A stretch of DNA of 64,000 bases from Caryophanales bacterium UBA5603 (GCA_002424815.1 DILB01000002.1:76838-140837); one strand, 5' to 3'; shown: positions 18,045 to 27,570, counted from the first letter of the stretch. The notes: generated by a model not told the origin, from the letters alone. A program made the numbers and translations.

Positions 18045-18926
18045 GTGATTGAAATAAAAAAAACCAATAAAATCAATGTAGATATGGCTCAATCTATTCG
18101 CAGATTAGAATCGATTGTTTCTAAGCACGATCATTTACGATCCTCTATGTCTCTAGAATTTGGAATGAATCAGTTGAGCGATATGCCAAATACCTTTCTA
18201 CTCTATGATGAAAATGATTTGATAAGTGTGATGACAATATTTATGCCAACATTAAAAACAGCAGAAATATATGCTATGACTCATCCTTCTTATCGTAAAC
18301 TCGGTTATTTCAAAAAATTATATAATGAAGTTCTTAAAACTTTAAAACCCTATGTTCCGCTCGATATTCTATTTATTTGTGAATCTCAATCTCGAGATGG
18401 ATTAGCGTGTTTAAATAAACTTGGCGCCAGTTTTTCTTTTACAGAATATTCAATGCATTATATAGCAACGCCTTCGAATATTCCGAAACTTGAACCGACT
18501 GATTTATGGGTTGGAAGAGCACTCCCGCTTGATTTAGAAGATTTAGTCGTTCTTTCTCAAAGAATCTTTAATAATACCGAAGACGATGCACGAAGACTGA
18601 TACATAAATCTATGTCTTCTGAGCACAAGATTCAATATCTTGCTTCATTGAATGGTATAATTGTGGGGATGGGAGCAGTTAGTCTTGAAAGCCCTTCTTG
18701 TTACATTGTTGGTATCGGAATTGATCCAGAATATAGAGGGAGAGGCTATGGAAAAACCCTCATAAAAAAAATTATGATTGAACAAATCATGCAAGGGAAC
18801 ACAGATTTATTGATTGAGGTTGACAGTAATAACGATATTGCTTACCAAATTTATTTAAAAACTGGATTTACAATCAAGGTTGCTTTGGGTTATTATAAGA
18901 AAACATATGATCATTACAACGATTAA
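18045..18926 (+). CDS. GNAT-family N-acetyltransferase
   Basis: 293 residues, GTG start with AAGGAG 5 bases upstream. It appears to have two GNAT-like halves: an N-terminal half with THPSYRKLGYFKKLY, and a C-terminal half with the acetyl-CoA motif GIDPEYRGRGYGKTLIKKI and the NDIAYQIYLKTGF ending. Acetyl acceptor unknown. It lies between a dehydrogenase and thioredoxin reductase, with no obvious pathway link. Confidence 0.82.
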   Translation: MIEIKKTNKINVDMAQSIRRLESIVSKHDHLRSSMSLEFGMNQLSDMPNTFLLYDENDLISVMTIFMPTLKTAEIYAMTHPSYRKLGYFKKLYNEVLKTLKPYVPLDILFICESQSRDGLACLNKLGASFSFTEYSMHYIATPSNIPKLEPTDLWVGRALPLDLEDLVVLSQRIFNNTEDDARRLIHKSMSSEHKIQYLASLNGIIVGMGAVSLESPSCYIVGIGIDPEYRGRGYGKTLIKKIMIEQIMQGNTDLLIEVDSNNDIAYQIYLKTGFTIKVALGYYKKTYDHYND

Positions 18927-18953
18927 TTACTTTAAAATATGGAGGAAAAATCT

Positions 18954-19862
18954 ATGGATAACGTATTAGATTTAGTTATTATTGGGGCAGGTCCGGCAGG
19001 GATTGCAGCTGCGATTTATGCTAGTCGTGCTATGATGAAATTTGTACTTCTGGAGCGTTTCCTTCCTGGGGGAGAAATTGCTAATTCATATGAAATCGAT
19101 AACTACCCAGGCATTAAACACGTATCAGGGCTGGAATTAACTAATCGGATGGTTGAACACGCTGAAAGTTTGGGTGTTGAGTTTATCACTGACGAAGTGA
19201 AAGAACTAGATTTCGACAACGAAGTCAAAAAAGTCGTAACATATGCTACAACCTATTTTACAAAAACGATTATCATCGCTACTGGCGCAACATCAAAGAA
19301 ATTAGATGCAAAGGGCTCAGAAGAATTTTTTGGAAAAGGGATATCCTATTGTGCTACTTGTGATGGAGCTTTTTATCGTGATAAGAACACAGCAGTTATC
19401 GGTGGTGGCGATGTGGCTGTGGAAGATGCTATTTACCTATCAAGAATGTGTAATAAGGTGTATTTAATTCATCGCCGAAATGAATTGCGTGCCGCAAAAA
19501 TACTGCAAGACAAGCTTTTTTCTATTCCAAATATTGAAATAATTTGGGATTCCGTGGCTGTTGAAGTTGGTGGCGAAGATTTGGTTGAATATTTAAAAAT
19601 AGAAAATAAATTATCAAAAAAAATTACTCAATTAGCTGTTGATGGTATCTTTGTTGCGGTTGGGATGAATCCTAATTCTCAAATGGTTATTGGTAAAGTC
19701 GCTTTAGCCGAAGGTGGATGGATTATAACCGATGAAGAATGCGAAACAAGTGTAAAAGGGGTATTTGCAGCAGGAGACGTTCGTAAAAAATCGCTTCGTC
19801 AAGTTGTTACAGGCGTTTCTGATGGTGCAACTGCAGTTTATGGCTGTGAACGATATATTTAA
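18954..19862 (+). CDS. trxB: Thioredoxin reductase
   Basis: FAD/NADPH flavoenzyme keeping thioredoxin reduced, 302 residues. FAD-binding GAGPAGIAAAIYASR at the N-terminus, the redox-active pair C133-A-T-C136 in YCATCDGAFY, the NADPH motif GGGDVAVEDAIYL, and the closing FAD motif GVFAAGDVRKKSLRQVVTGVSDG. The ATG at 18954 is used because GGAGGAAAA lies directly upstream; an earlier in-frame ATG at 18939 overlaps that ribosome site. Ends before a strong terminator. Confidence 0.95.
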   Translation: MDNVLDLVIIGAGPAGIAAAIYASRAMMKFVLLERFLPGGEIANSYEIDNYPGIKHVSGLELTNRMVEHAESLGVEFITDEVKELDFDNEVKKVVTYATTYFTKTIIIATGATSKKLDAKGSEEFFGKGISYCATCDGAFYRDKNTAVIGGGDVAVEDAIYLSRMCNKVYLIHRRNELRAAKILQDKLFSIPNIEIIWDSVAVEVGGEDLVEYLKIENKLSKKITQLAVDGIFVAVGMNPNSQMVIGKVALAEGGWIITDEECETSVKGVFAAGDVRKKSLRQVVTGVSDGATAVYGCERYI

Positions 19863-19894
19863 ATTTTATCCATTACATATATTCTATTCATACA

Positions 19895-19932
19895 AAAGTT
19901 CTTTAGATATTTTATTCTAGAGAACTTTTTTT
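19895..19932 (+). terminator. Strong terminator after trxB
   Basis: AAAGTTCTTTAGA pairs with TCTAGAGAACTTT (19895-19907 with 19916-19928, one G-U), followed by TTTTTT. Confidence 0.88.
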
Positions 19933-20119
19933 CGAATCCATTTCAAATTAATTATTTCATAGATGTAAAAAATTTGTAAATTTTATAATAAAATCTTATT
20001 CTATTTTATGTATAATAACAGATAAATAATCGCTAAATATAGGCATAATTAAGCTATTATAGATTTCATATTTAAATAATTACTTGATGTTTATTTTTGC
20101 AGCTTCTAGCAGATAGATG

Positions 20120-20148
20120 TTGACAAAAAAATTAGTTGAGAGTATGAT
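20120..20148 (+). promoter_or_regulatory. Main promoter of the fatty-acid synthesis operon
   Basis: Perfect TTGACA (20120-20125), 17-base spacer, TATGAT (20143-20148). A direct repeat TTGAGAGT (20136-20143 and 20151-20158) surrounds the -10. The rest of the gap from 19933 is AT-rich without a recognisable gene. Confidence 0.85.
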
Positions 20149-20163
20149 ATTTGAGAGTGAAAC

Positions 20164-20176
20164 TTTGAAATTCAAA
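20164..20176. promoter_or_regulatory. FabT-like operator palindrome
   Basis: TTTGAA-A-TTCAAA, a perfect 13-base inverted repeat about 10 bases downstream of the predicted transcription start. It fits the TTTGA-N3-TCAAA pattern known for the MarR-family repressor FabT of lactic acid bacteria. No fabT gene is in the window. Confidence 0.55.
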
Positions 20177-20211
20177 CTAAATGTGTTTTCTCTCAGAAAG
20201 GACAAATTATT

Positions 20212-20445
20212 ATGACATTGGATCAAATAAAGCATCTAATTGCAAAAGAGTTCAATTTTGATATCACAACGCTATCTCGTGATACCCGACTTGAGGAGGA
20301 TTTAAACATTGACAGCTTGGATGCAGTTGAATTGGTAATGGAGTTAGAAGATACTTTTCAATTGTCAATCAGCGATGAAATTGCCCAAACCTTTAAAACG
20401 ATTGGACATATTGCTGATTTCGTTGCTGAAAAAATCGGCTCATAA
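20212..20445 (+). CDS. acpP: Acyl carrier protein
   Basis: 77-residue acidic carrier of the growing acyl chain. The phosphopantetheine attachment serine is S35 in the DSLD motif (EEDLNIDSLDAVELVMELE). It is the first gene of the FAS II operon, with AGAAAGGA upstream of the ATG, and lies 39 bases before accB. Confidence 0.96.
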   Translation: MTLDQIKHLIAKEFNFDITTLSRDTRLEEDLNIDSLDAVELVMELEDTFQLSISDEIAQTFKTIGHIADFVAEKIGS

Positions 20446-20484
20446 TCGTTAAAATCTTAATATTTCTTGTGAGGATAAATATAT

Positions 20485-20937
20485 ATGAATATAAAGGATA
20501 TTCAAGGCATTATTAAAGATTTTGAAAACTCAGTTTTAACATCGCTTGAATTAGAAATGGATAATTTTAAGATTCGATTATCTAAACAAACAAGTCAGTC
20601 TCAACCTGTAACGGTTGTTTCGACTTCACCTGTTCAAAATCAAGAACAAACAATTCCAAACATACCTTCAAGCAGTCATATTTGCGTTCCAGTTAAATCA
20701 CCCCTTGTCGGCACTTATTTTGCCTCTTCAACACCCACAGGAGAACCCTTTGTCCAAGTTGGGCAAAGAATAAAAAAAGGTGATGTTGTCTGTATTGTAG
20801 AAGCAATGAAAATAATGAATGAGATCACAGCTCCCTGTTCTGGGATTGTTGAACGTATTGATGTGATTAATGGTCAAGTTGTCGGCTATGATCAGGTTCT
20901 TATTACGATTCACACTGGTGAAGGTCGTGGCGAATAA
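20485..20937 (+). CDS. accB: Acetyl-CoA carboxylase biotin carboxyl carrier protein
   Basis: 150 residues. An N-terminal helical part, a flexible Ser/Thr/Gln/Pro-rich linker (about 34-65) and a C-terminal biotinyl domain with the biotinylated lysine K109 in EAMKIMNE. It shuttles CO2 between AccC and AccDA for malonyl-CoA synthesis. The gene overlaps the accC start by 11 bases. Confidence 0.96.
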   Translation: MNIKDIQGIIKDFENSVLTSLELEMDNFKIRLSKQTSQSQPVTVVSTSPVQNQEQTIPNIPSSSHICVPVKSPLVGTYFASSTPTGEPFVQVGQRIKKGDVVCIVEAMKIMNEITAPCSGIVERIDVINGQVVGYDQVLITIHTGEGRGE

Positions 20938-22303
20938 AATACTAATAGCCAATCGTGGTGAAATTGCTGTCAGAATTATTAGGGCATGCAAAGAACTCGG
21001 TATTCCTACGGTGGCTGTCTATTCACTTGCCGACAAGCAATCTTTACATGTAAAAATTGCCGATGAGGCTATTTGCATTGGCAAAGCGATGAGCAAAGAT
21101 TCGTATCTCAATTTTAATAGTGTACTTTCAGCCGCCATCTCAACAGGCTGCAATGCAGTCCATCCTGGATATGGTTTTCTCTCCGAAAACAGCCATTTTG
21201 TTGAGATGGTGGAAAGTTGCAAAATCAATTTTATTGGACCAAGTTCAAAAATTATATCTATGATTGGTGATAAAGCAATGGCTAAAAAATTAGCTATTGA
21301 AGCAGGTGTGCCAGTTGTAGAAGGCAGTGATGGGATTATTGAGAATATCGAAGATGGCATTCGCGTGGCACAAAAAATAACTTACCCCGTTATGATTAAA
21401 GCTTCAAGCGGTGGTGGTGGACGAGGTATTGTCATTGTCCATAATGACGATGAATTTCGATCAGCTTTTGCTCGAGCTGCTTTGGAAGCTGAATCAAGTT
21501 TTGGAGATAAATCTTTATATGTTGAAAAATATATCGAAAAACCGCATCATATCGAAGTTCAAATCATTGGAGATAAAATGGGAAATATTGTTCATTTAGG
21601 TGAACGGGATTGCTCAATTCAACGCCGGAATCAAAAAGTAATCGAAGAATCTCCGTCCACTTTCATTTCAGCTGTTCTTCGCCGAAAATTATTTGCTGCA
21701 TCGATAAAATTAGCAAAATCGATTGGATACTATAATGCTGGAACAATGGAGTTCTTAGTTGATGCCAATGAAAATTTTTATTTTATCGAAATGAACACTC
21801 GAATTCAAGTTGAGCACGGTGTAACCGAATGGGTGACCGGACTCGATTTAATTAAAGAACAAATTCGAATAGCTTATGGAAATCCTTTATCATTTAAGCA
21901 ATTAGATATACACACTAAAGGACACGCAATTGAATGTAGAATATGCGCAGAAAATCCCTATGATAATTTTAGACCTACCCCTGGAACAATCACAAATGTT
22001 GTATTTCCAGGCGGACCTGGTGTGCGAATCGATACTCATATTTATTCACAATATGAGATATCACCTTATTATGATTCCTTATTAGCGAAATTGATCGTTT
22101 ATGCTCCCACCAGAAGAGAAGCGATTCGCAAAATTCGATGTGCATTGGAACAATTTGTCATTGAAGGAATCATTAATAACATTGAATACTTGTATTTAAT
22201 TATGCATCAACCGGAATTTGTCAAAGGGCAAGTCGATACCGGCTTCATCGCAAGATTTACTGAAGCGATAGAAAGAGAGCGAAATGTCGGAGTTTCTGGA
22301 TGA
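20927..22303 (+). CDS. accC: Acetyl-CoA carboxylase biotin carboxylase
   Basis: ATP-grasp enzyme that carboxylates biotin on AccB, about 458 residues. N-terminal KILIANRGEIAVRIIRACKE, glycine-rich ATP loop KASSGGGGRGI, and MNTRIQVEHGVTEWVTGLDL with the catalytic region are present. The start is a GTG; 20927 gives the family-typical VANKILIANRGE, with AAGG just upstream, and GTG at 20918 is an alternative. It overlaps accB by 11 bases and accD by 20 bases. The residue after QVEH is Gly-Val-Thr-Glu, the common VTE element. Confidence 0.95.
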   Translation: MANKILIANRGEIAVRIIRACKELGIPTVAVYSLADKQSLHVKIADEAICIGKAMSKDSYLNFNSVLSAAISTGCNAVHPGYGFLSENSHFVEMVESCKINFIGPSSKIISMIGDKAMAKKLAIEAGVPVVEGSDGIIENIEDGIRVAQKITYPVMIKASSGGGGRGIVIVHNDDEFRSAFARAALEAESSFGDKSLYVEKYIEKPHHIEVQIIGDKMGNIVHLGERDCSIQRRNQKVIEESPSTFISAVLRRKLFAASIKLAKSIGYYNAGTMEFLVDANENFYFIEMNTRIQVEHGVTEWVTGLDLIKEQIRIAYGNPLSFKQLDIHTKGHAIECRICAENPYDNFRPTPGTITNVVFPGGPGVRIDTHIYSQYEISPYYDSLLAKLIVYAPTRREAIRKIRCALEQFVIEGIINNIEYLYLIMHQPEFVKGQVDTGFIARFTEAIERERNVGVSG

Positions 22304-23165
22304 TCGTCAAGCGAAATTAAATTCGTTTCGCAAAAATATATTAAAAAAAGACACAACCACTACCCCCATTAACATTCCAGAGGGTATTTTTGTCCAATGT
22401 GAAGCGTGTTTAAAGGTTATTTATCAACGAACTTTGGATGATAATGATGGCGTATGCCCTCATTGTGGGTACCATACTAAGATAAATGCTTTAAAGCGTC
22501 TTTCAATGATGCTGGATAAAGAGAGTTTTGAAGAATTGGACCCTTTATTGATTTCGGTTAATCCTCTTAAAATGCCTGATTATGATGCGAAACGAGAAAA
22601 AGCAATTCAAGAAAGCGGACTTAATGAAGCTTTTGTGGGTGGGATTGGTTCCATTGATGGCATAAAGACCGCTATTGGCGTCTTGGATGCTTCTTTTATG
22701 ATGGGAAGCATGGGAAGTGTTGTTGGAGAAAAAGTGACAAGATTGATAGAAAAAGCATCAATTATGCATTTACCACTCGTTATTTTTTCTGCCTCAGGTG
22801 GAGCGAGAATGCAAGAAGGAATTCTTTCTTTAATGCAGATGATTAAAACAAGTGCTGCCCTTGCGAAATTTCATGAACAAGGTGGTTTTTATTTGAGTGT
22901 TCTGACAAATCCGACAACCGGTGGTGTAGCAGCCAGTTTTGCATCTTTAGGAGATATTAATATTGCTGAAAGATCTTCATTAATCGGATTTGCAGGGCCA
23001 CGTGTTATCAAACAAACAATTAAACAGGATCTTCCTGAAGGATTTCAAACTGCAGAATTTCAACTGAGTCATGGTCAGGTTGACATGATTCTTGAAAGAA
23101 AAAAAATGCGCCAAACAATTGCTAGATTATTAAGATGGCATGCTAGTAGGGAGACAGACATATGA
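22284..23165 (+). CDS. accD: Acetyl-CoA carboxylase carboxyltransferase subunit beta
   Basis: 293 residues. The N-terminal zinc ribbon has both Cys pairs (CEAC and CPHC) typical of AccD. The carboxyltransferase fold follows with SASGGARMQEGILSLMQM and TNPTTGGVAASFASLGD. Pairs with AccA to transfer CO2 from biotin to acetyl-CoA. Overlaps accC at the 5' end and accA as ATGA. Confidence 0.96.
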   Translation: MSEFLDDRQAKLNSFRKNILKKDTTTTPINIPEGIFVQCEACLKVIYQRTLDDNDGVCPHCGYHTKINALKRLSMMLDKESFEELDPLLISVNPLKMPDYDAKREKAIQESGLNEAFVGGIGSIDGIKTAIGVLDASFMMGSMGSVVGEKVTRLIEKASIMHLPLVIFSASGGARMQEGILSLMQMIKTSAALAKFHEQGGFYLSVLTNPTTGGVAASFASLGDINIAERSSLIGFAGPRVIKQTIKQDLPEGFQTAEFQLSHGQVDMILERKKMRQTIARLLRWHASRETDI

Positions 23166-23971
23166 ACATGAATGAAGATGCTGTCTGGGAAAAAGTCAAA
23201 TTAGCAAGACATCCAAAGCGACCTACAGCTAAAAGTATCATAAAATCATTGTTTCCTGATTTTATGGAGTTGCATGGAGATCGACTTTATGGAGATGATT
23301 CAGCTTTTATAACTGGTATTGCAACTTTTCAGAATGGTCCAATTACAATTATTGCACAAGAAAAAGGAACAACTACTGAAGAAAAAATTAAACACAATTT
23401 TGGTATGGGTCATCCAGAGGGTTATCGAAAAGCTTTAAGAATTATGAAGCAGGCTGAGAAATTTAACCGACCCATCTTTTGTATCGTCGATACGCCGGGA
23501 GCCTATCCAGGAATTGGGGCGGAAGAAAGAGGACAAGCTCAAGCGATAGCGTTTAATCTTCGAGAGATAATTCGTTTAAGAACCCCGATTATTATTGTAG
23601 TTCTAAGCGAAGGTGGAAGCGGTGGCGCATTGGCAATTGGTGTTGGTGATAGTGTAGCCATGTTCGAAAATAGTATATATTCAATTTTATCTCCGGAAGG
23701 ATTCGCTTCCATTTTGTATAAAGATGCAACAAAGGCAAAAGAAGCCGCTGCCATCATGAAAATTACGCCAGAAGATTTGAAAGAATTGAGTGTCATTGAC
23801 ACGATTATTCCCGAGGATGAAGGTTTACATATAAATCCAAAAGCGGGTTTTGAAGCTTTAAAAAATTACCTAATCAATGAAATAAATCGATTAAAAATAA
23901 TAGATGTTAATGAATTAGTTGATTTGCGTTTTGAAAAATTCAGAAAAATGGGTCAATTCGAACAACTTTGA
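23162..23971 (+). CDS. accA: Acetyl-CoA carboxylase carboxyltransferase subunit alpha
   Basis: 269 residues, slightly shorter than E. coli AccA because the N-terminal helical region is reduced, as in other Firmicutes. Motifs: FMELHGDRLYGDD, NFGMGHPEGYRKALR, DTPGAYPGIGAEERGQAQAIA and SEGGSGGALAIGVGD. Start overlaps the accD stop (ATGA). The ATGs at 23162 and 23168 are both possible. Followed after 19 bases by fabH. Confidence 0.96.
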   Translation: MNMNEDAVWEKVKLARHPKRPTAKSIIKSLFPDFMELHGDRLYGDDSAFITGIATFQNGPITIIAQEKGTTTEEKIKHNFGMGHPEGYRKALRIMKQAEKFNRPIFCIVDTPGAYPGIGAEERGQAQAIAFNLREIIRLRTPIIIVVLSEGGSGGALAIGVGDSVAMFENSIYSILSPEGFASILYKDATKAKEAAAIMKITPEDLKELSVIDTIIPEDEGLHINPKAGFEALKNYLINEINRLKIIDVNELVDLRFEKFRKMGQFEQL

Positions 23972-23990
23972 GTACCTGAAAGGAGATCAT

Positions 23991-24932
23991 GTGAAACAAT
24001 ACATAAAAGTCATATCGACAGGACATTACGTACCACAAAGAATTCTTAGTAATTCAGATTTAGAAAAAATAGTAGATACTACATCTGATTGGATAGAGTC
24101 TAGAACAGGAATTCTTAATCGTCATGTTGTTGCAGAAAATGAAGAAACCAGTGACATGGCTGCAAAAGCTGCTTTAGAGGCAGCAAACAAAATTAATTAT
24201 GACATCAATAAAATTGATTTAATTATCACAGCTACAGTGAGTGGTGATCAGCAAACGCCATCAACTTCGAATATAGTTCAATCAAAAATAGGTCTTGGAC
24301 ATAAGGACATCATGACATTTGATGTTAATGCAGCATGTACTGGTTTTATTTACGGTCTACAAGTAGCTTCAAGCCTCTTACAAACAGGTCAATTCAAATC
24401 GGCACTAGTGATTGGGTCAGAGGCTCTCACGCGTTTGGTTGATTATAATGACCGTAATACTTGTGTATTATTCGGTGATGGAGCGGGGGCGATGATTATC
24501 GAACCTTCCAATGAAAATATAAACGAAGCTCATTTTTTCACCGCTTCAAATCCTGACATCGACCATATTTTAACAGTCAAAAACGGTAGAATAAAAATGG
24601 ATGGCAAGCGTGTTTATGCATTTGCTGTTAAAGTTGTTGAAGAAAGTATTCGTCAAATTTTAAATCAATCTCATTTAAATCATGAAGACATTGATATTAT
24701 CATTCCTCACCAAGCAAATTTGAGAATAATTCAATCAGTCGCAAAAACAATGGCAATTCCCATTGAGAAATTTTATATCAATATTAAAGATTATGGTAAT
24801 ACAAGTGCTGCTTCGATTGGTATTGCGCTTGACGAATATTGCCAAGAACATCCCAACAGCAAAAATCAACGCGCTCTTTTAGTTGGATTCGGAGGAGGAT
24901 TCACTTGGGGAAGTGCACTCATCACATTATAG
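23991..24932 (+). CDS. fabH: 3-oxoacyl-ACP synthase III
   Basis: Initiates fatty-acid synthesis by condensing acyl-CoA with malonyl-ACP, 313 residues. The full catalytic triad is visible: C116 in NAACTGF, H240 in IPHQANLRI and N270 in GNTSAAS. GTG at 23991 is the start because AAAGGAG lies 5 bases upstream; the frame is open back into accA without a ribosome site. Substrate (acetyl or branched acyl-CoA) cannot be told from the sequence by eye. Confidence 0.95.
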   Translation: MKQYIKVISTGHYVPQRILSNSDLEKIVDTTSDWIESRTGILNRHVVAENEETSDMAAKAALEAANKINYDINKIDLIITATVSGDQQTPSTSNIVQSKIGLGHKDIMTFDVNAACTGFIYGLQVASSLLQTGQFKSALVIGSEALTRLVDYNDRNTCVLFGDGAGAMIIEPSNENINEAHFFTASNPDIDHILTVKNGRIKMDGKRVYAFAVKVVEESIRQILNQSHLNHEDIDIIIPHQANLRIIQSVAKTMAIPIEKFYINIKDYGNTSAASIGIALDEYCQEHPNSKNQRALLVGFGGGFTWGSALITL

Positions 24933-24941
24933 GAGGACAGA

Positions 24942-25874
24942 ATGAAAAATATTACTGAAATTTTAGGTTCAAAATATCCATTAATTCAAGGCGGCATGGC
25001 GAATATTGCTAATGCTTTATTAGCTTCTGCAGTTTCAAATGCAGGCGGATTTGGATTAATTGGGGCAGGCGGGTACGATGCTGAATGGGTTAGAACAGAA
25101 ATACGTAAATGTAGAACATTAACTGATAAGCCTTTTGGAGTCAATATTATGCTAATGAGTCCTCATGCTCCAGCGATTGCAAAAGTTGTGATTGAGGAAA
25201 AAGTTTTAGTTGTAACGACTGGTGCAGGTAATCCTGGAGTATATATGGAAGAATGGAAAAAGGCTGGCATAATAGTGATTCCTGTTGTTCCAAGCGTTGC
25301 TTTAGCACAACGAGTAGAAAGAGCTGGTGCTGATGCAGTCATTGCCGAAGGGACTGAATCAGGTGGTCATATTGGTGAATTGACTACCATGGCTTTAGTT
25401 CCACAAATCGTTGATTCTGTCAAAATACCGGTTATTGCAGCAGGGGGTATTGCTGACCAAAGAGGAGTTTTAGCAGTTTTTGCTCTTGGGGCTAAAGGCA
25501 TTCAAGTTGGAACAATTATTCTCGCCACTGAGGAATGTCCAATTCACGGTAACTATAAACAAATGGTAGTAGATGCAAAAGATACTTCTACAGTTGTGAC
25601 AGGCAGACAAACAGGAGCGCCTGTGAGAGTTTTAAAAAATCCAATGGCAAATCATTATTTACAATTAAGTAAAGAAGGTGCAACCCTAGAAGAACTTGAA
25701 AGATTAACTCTAGGATCTTTGAGAAAAGCTGTTTTTGACGGTGATAAGGAAAACGGCTCTTTCATGGCTGGGCAGATTTCAGGATTGATTAAATCAGTTC
25801 GTCCTATGAAAGAAGTTTTTAGTTCGCTATTTGATAATGTTAGCGCCTATAAAGACGCTTTGGAAATTATTTAA
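24942..25874 (+). CDS. fabK: Enoyl-ACP reductase II, FMN-dependent
   Basis: Last reductive step of each elongation cycle, using FMN, as in Streptococcus; this replaces FabI, which is not in the operon. 310 residues of a nitronate-monooxygenase-like TIM barrel: YPLIQGGMANIANALLASA, GVNIMLMSPHAP, and the phosphate/FMN loops GTESGGHIGE and AAGGIADQRGV. The position between fabH and fabD is the classic fabK position in streptococcal fab clusters. GGAGGA is directly upstream of the ATG. Confidence 0.95.
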   Translation: MKNITEILGSKYPLIQGGMANIANALLASAVSNAGGFGLIGAGGYDAEWVRTEIRKCRTLTDKPFGVNIMLMSPHAPAIAKVVIEEKVLVVTTGAGNPGVYMEEWKKAGIIVIPVVPSVALAQRVERAGADAVIAEGTESGGHIGELTTMALVPQIVDSVKIPVIAAGGIADQRGVLAVFALGAKGIQVGTIILATEECPIHGNYKQMVVDAKDTSTVVTGRQTGAPVRVLKNPMANHYLQLSKEGATLEELERLTLGSLRKAVFDGDKENGSFMAGQISGLIKSVRPMKEVFSSLFDNVSAYKDALEII

Positions 25875-25876
25875 TT

Positions 25877-26827
25877 ATGGGATCATTAGCAATTCTTTTC
25901 ACCGGTCAAGGAAATCAATATACACAAATGGGTCTTGATTGGATTAATTATGATACATCATTGAAACATTTTGTTGATAAAACATCAATAATTTATGGTA
26001 TCGATTTTCTAAAAATTTTGGATGATACCGAAGGTAAAATAAACACCACATACTATGCTCAACCGGCGATTGTTACTACCTCATTGATGGCTTATCAAAC
26101 TTTAATTAATGAGACCCATATTGTTCCTTCTGCCGTTGCAGGTTTTAGTTTGGGTGAATACAGCGCTTTGATTGCAGCAAAAGTTATTTCTTTTGAAACT
26201 GCCATCAACTTAATATTTGAAAGATCAATGGCAATGCAGAGGTGTTCAGAAAAGCAAGAAGGGACTATGTCAGCTATACTGGGTTTAGAAAATGCTGTCA
26301 TAGAACAATTATGCCAAAGCATAAGCGGTTCGGTGGGTTTGGTTAGCCCTGCCAACTACAATTGCCCTAACCAATTGGTTGTTAGTGGTCAGAAAATTGC
26401 GGTTGATGCACTAAATAACGCTGCAAAAGCAGCAGGTGCGAAACGGTGTTTAACATTAAATGTTAGTGGAGCTTTTCACTCGTCTATGATGAATGATGCT
26501 GCACAACATATGGATAAAATTTTTAAAAGTAGTATCTTTCATAAACCGACAGTTTCGGTTTATTCCAATGTAACTGGGAAACCATACGAATCAGAAGATA
26601 TACGTCAATTATTGGTTAAACAAATTATTTCCCCCGTTCGTTTTGAAGATACGATTCGTCATATGATAAATCATGGAATTACTCATTTTTTAGAAATCGG
26701 AGCTGGAAATGTATTGTCTGGTTTTGTCCGAAAAATTGATCCGCAAATTCCGGTAATCAATTTGGATAAAACATACCAATTATCAGGAGTGAAAGGATGG
26801 TTGAATGAAAATGGATTTATCAAATAG
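25877..26827 (+). CDS. fabD: Malonyl-CoA:ACP transacylase
   Basis: Transfers malonyl from CoA to ACP, 316 residues. The nucleophile is S91 in GFSLGEYSAL (GxSxGE motif), with an early FTGQGNQYTQMG and the active-site histidine in VSGAFHSSMM. Only 2 bases separate it from fabK and no strong ribosome site is seen, so translation is probably coupled. Its 3' end overlaps fabG by 23 bases. Confidence 0.95.
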   Translation: MGSLAILFTGQGNQYTQMGLDWINYDTSLKHFVDKTSIIYGIDFLKILDDTEGKINTTYYAQPAIVTTSLMAYQTLINETHIVPSAVAGFSLGEYSALIAAKVISFETAINLIFERSMAMQRCSEKQEGTMSAILGLENAVIEQLCQSISGSVGLVSPANYNCPNQLVVSGQKIAVDALNNAAKAAGAKRCLTLNVSGAFHSSMMNDAAQHMDKIFKSSIFHKPTVSVYSNVTGKPYESEDIRQLLVKQIISPVRFEDTIRHMINHGITHFLEIGAGNVLSGFVRKIDPQIPVINLDKTYQLSGVKGWLNENGFIK

Positions 26828-27554
26828 AATAGCCATTATAACTGGAGGAGCGGCGGGAATAGGTCGCTCAATCGCACTTGAACTTGCTAAGCAAGGATGT
26901 AAAATAGTCATTAATTATCACACAAGTCAAATTCATGCAGATACTCTGATTGAGGAAATCACTCAATTTGGAGGCATAGCGTTAGCGGTTCAAGCAGATG
27001 TGGGTAATATCGAAGATGCAAAGAGACTTGTTCAAATCACACTTGATACTTTTGGTGGACTAAATATACTTGTTAATAATGCAGGAATTGTTGCTGATAA
27101 TTTACTGCTTAGAATGACTGAAGAGCAGTTTGACAAAGTAATTAATACGAATTTAAAAGGCGTTTGGAACATGTGTAAAGTCGCTCTAAAGCCGATTTTA
27201 AAAGCAGATTATGGACGGATTGTCAATATTTCTAGCGTTGCTGGTGTTTTAGGTAATGCGGGACAAACAAATTATAGTGCAGCAAAAGCTGGCGTTATTG
27301 GTTTATCAAAAGCACTAGCAAGAGAAGTAGCTTCTAGAGGTGTGACAGTAAATGTTATCGCTCCTGGTTTTATCGAAACAGCTATGACTCAGACGTTAAA
27401 TGAAGAACTCATCAGTCATTGGAAATCTAGCATACCCATGAAACGATTTGGTCTTCCCATAGAAGTAGCGAAAGCTGTTTCTTTCCTAGTAAGTGAAGAT
27501 GCTGGATATATTACCGGCCACGTACTTGAAATTGATGGCGGAATCGTGATGTGA
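26805..27554 (+). CDS. fabG: 3-oxoacyl-ACP reductase
   Basis: NADPH-dependent short-chain dehydrogenase, 249 residues. Cofactor loop TGGAAGIGRSIA, NNAG motif, catalytic S-Y-K with NISSVAGVLGNAGQTNYSAAKAG, and the C-terminal VSEDAGYITGHVLEIDGG ending typical of FabG. Starts inside fabD, with AAAGGA 7 bases upstream of the ATG at 26805. Confidence 0.95.
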   Translation: MKMDLSNRIAIITGGAAGIGRSIALELAKQGCKIVINYHTSQIHADTLIEEITQFGGIALAVQADVGNIEDAKRLVQITLDTFGGLNILVNNAGIVADNLLLRMTEEQFDKVINTNLKGVWNMCKVALKPILKADYGRIVNISSVAGVLGNAGQTNYSAAKAGVIGLSKALAREVASRGVTVNVIAPGFIETAMTQTLNEELISHWKSSIPMKRFGLPIEVAKAVSFLVSEDAGYITGHVLEIDGGIVM

Positions 27555-27570
27555 AGAGGAGAAATGCACG

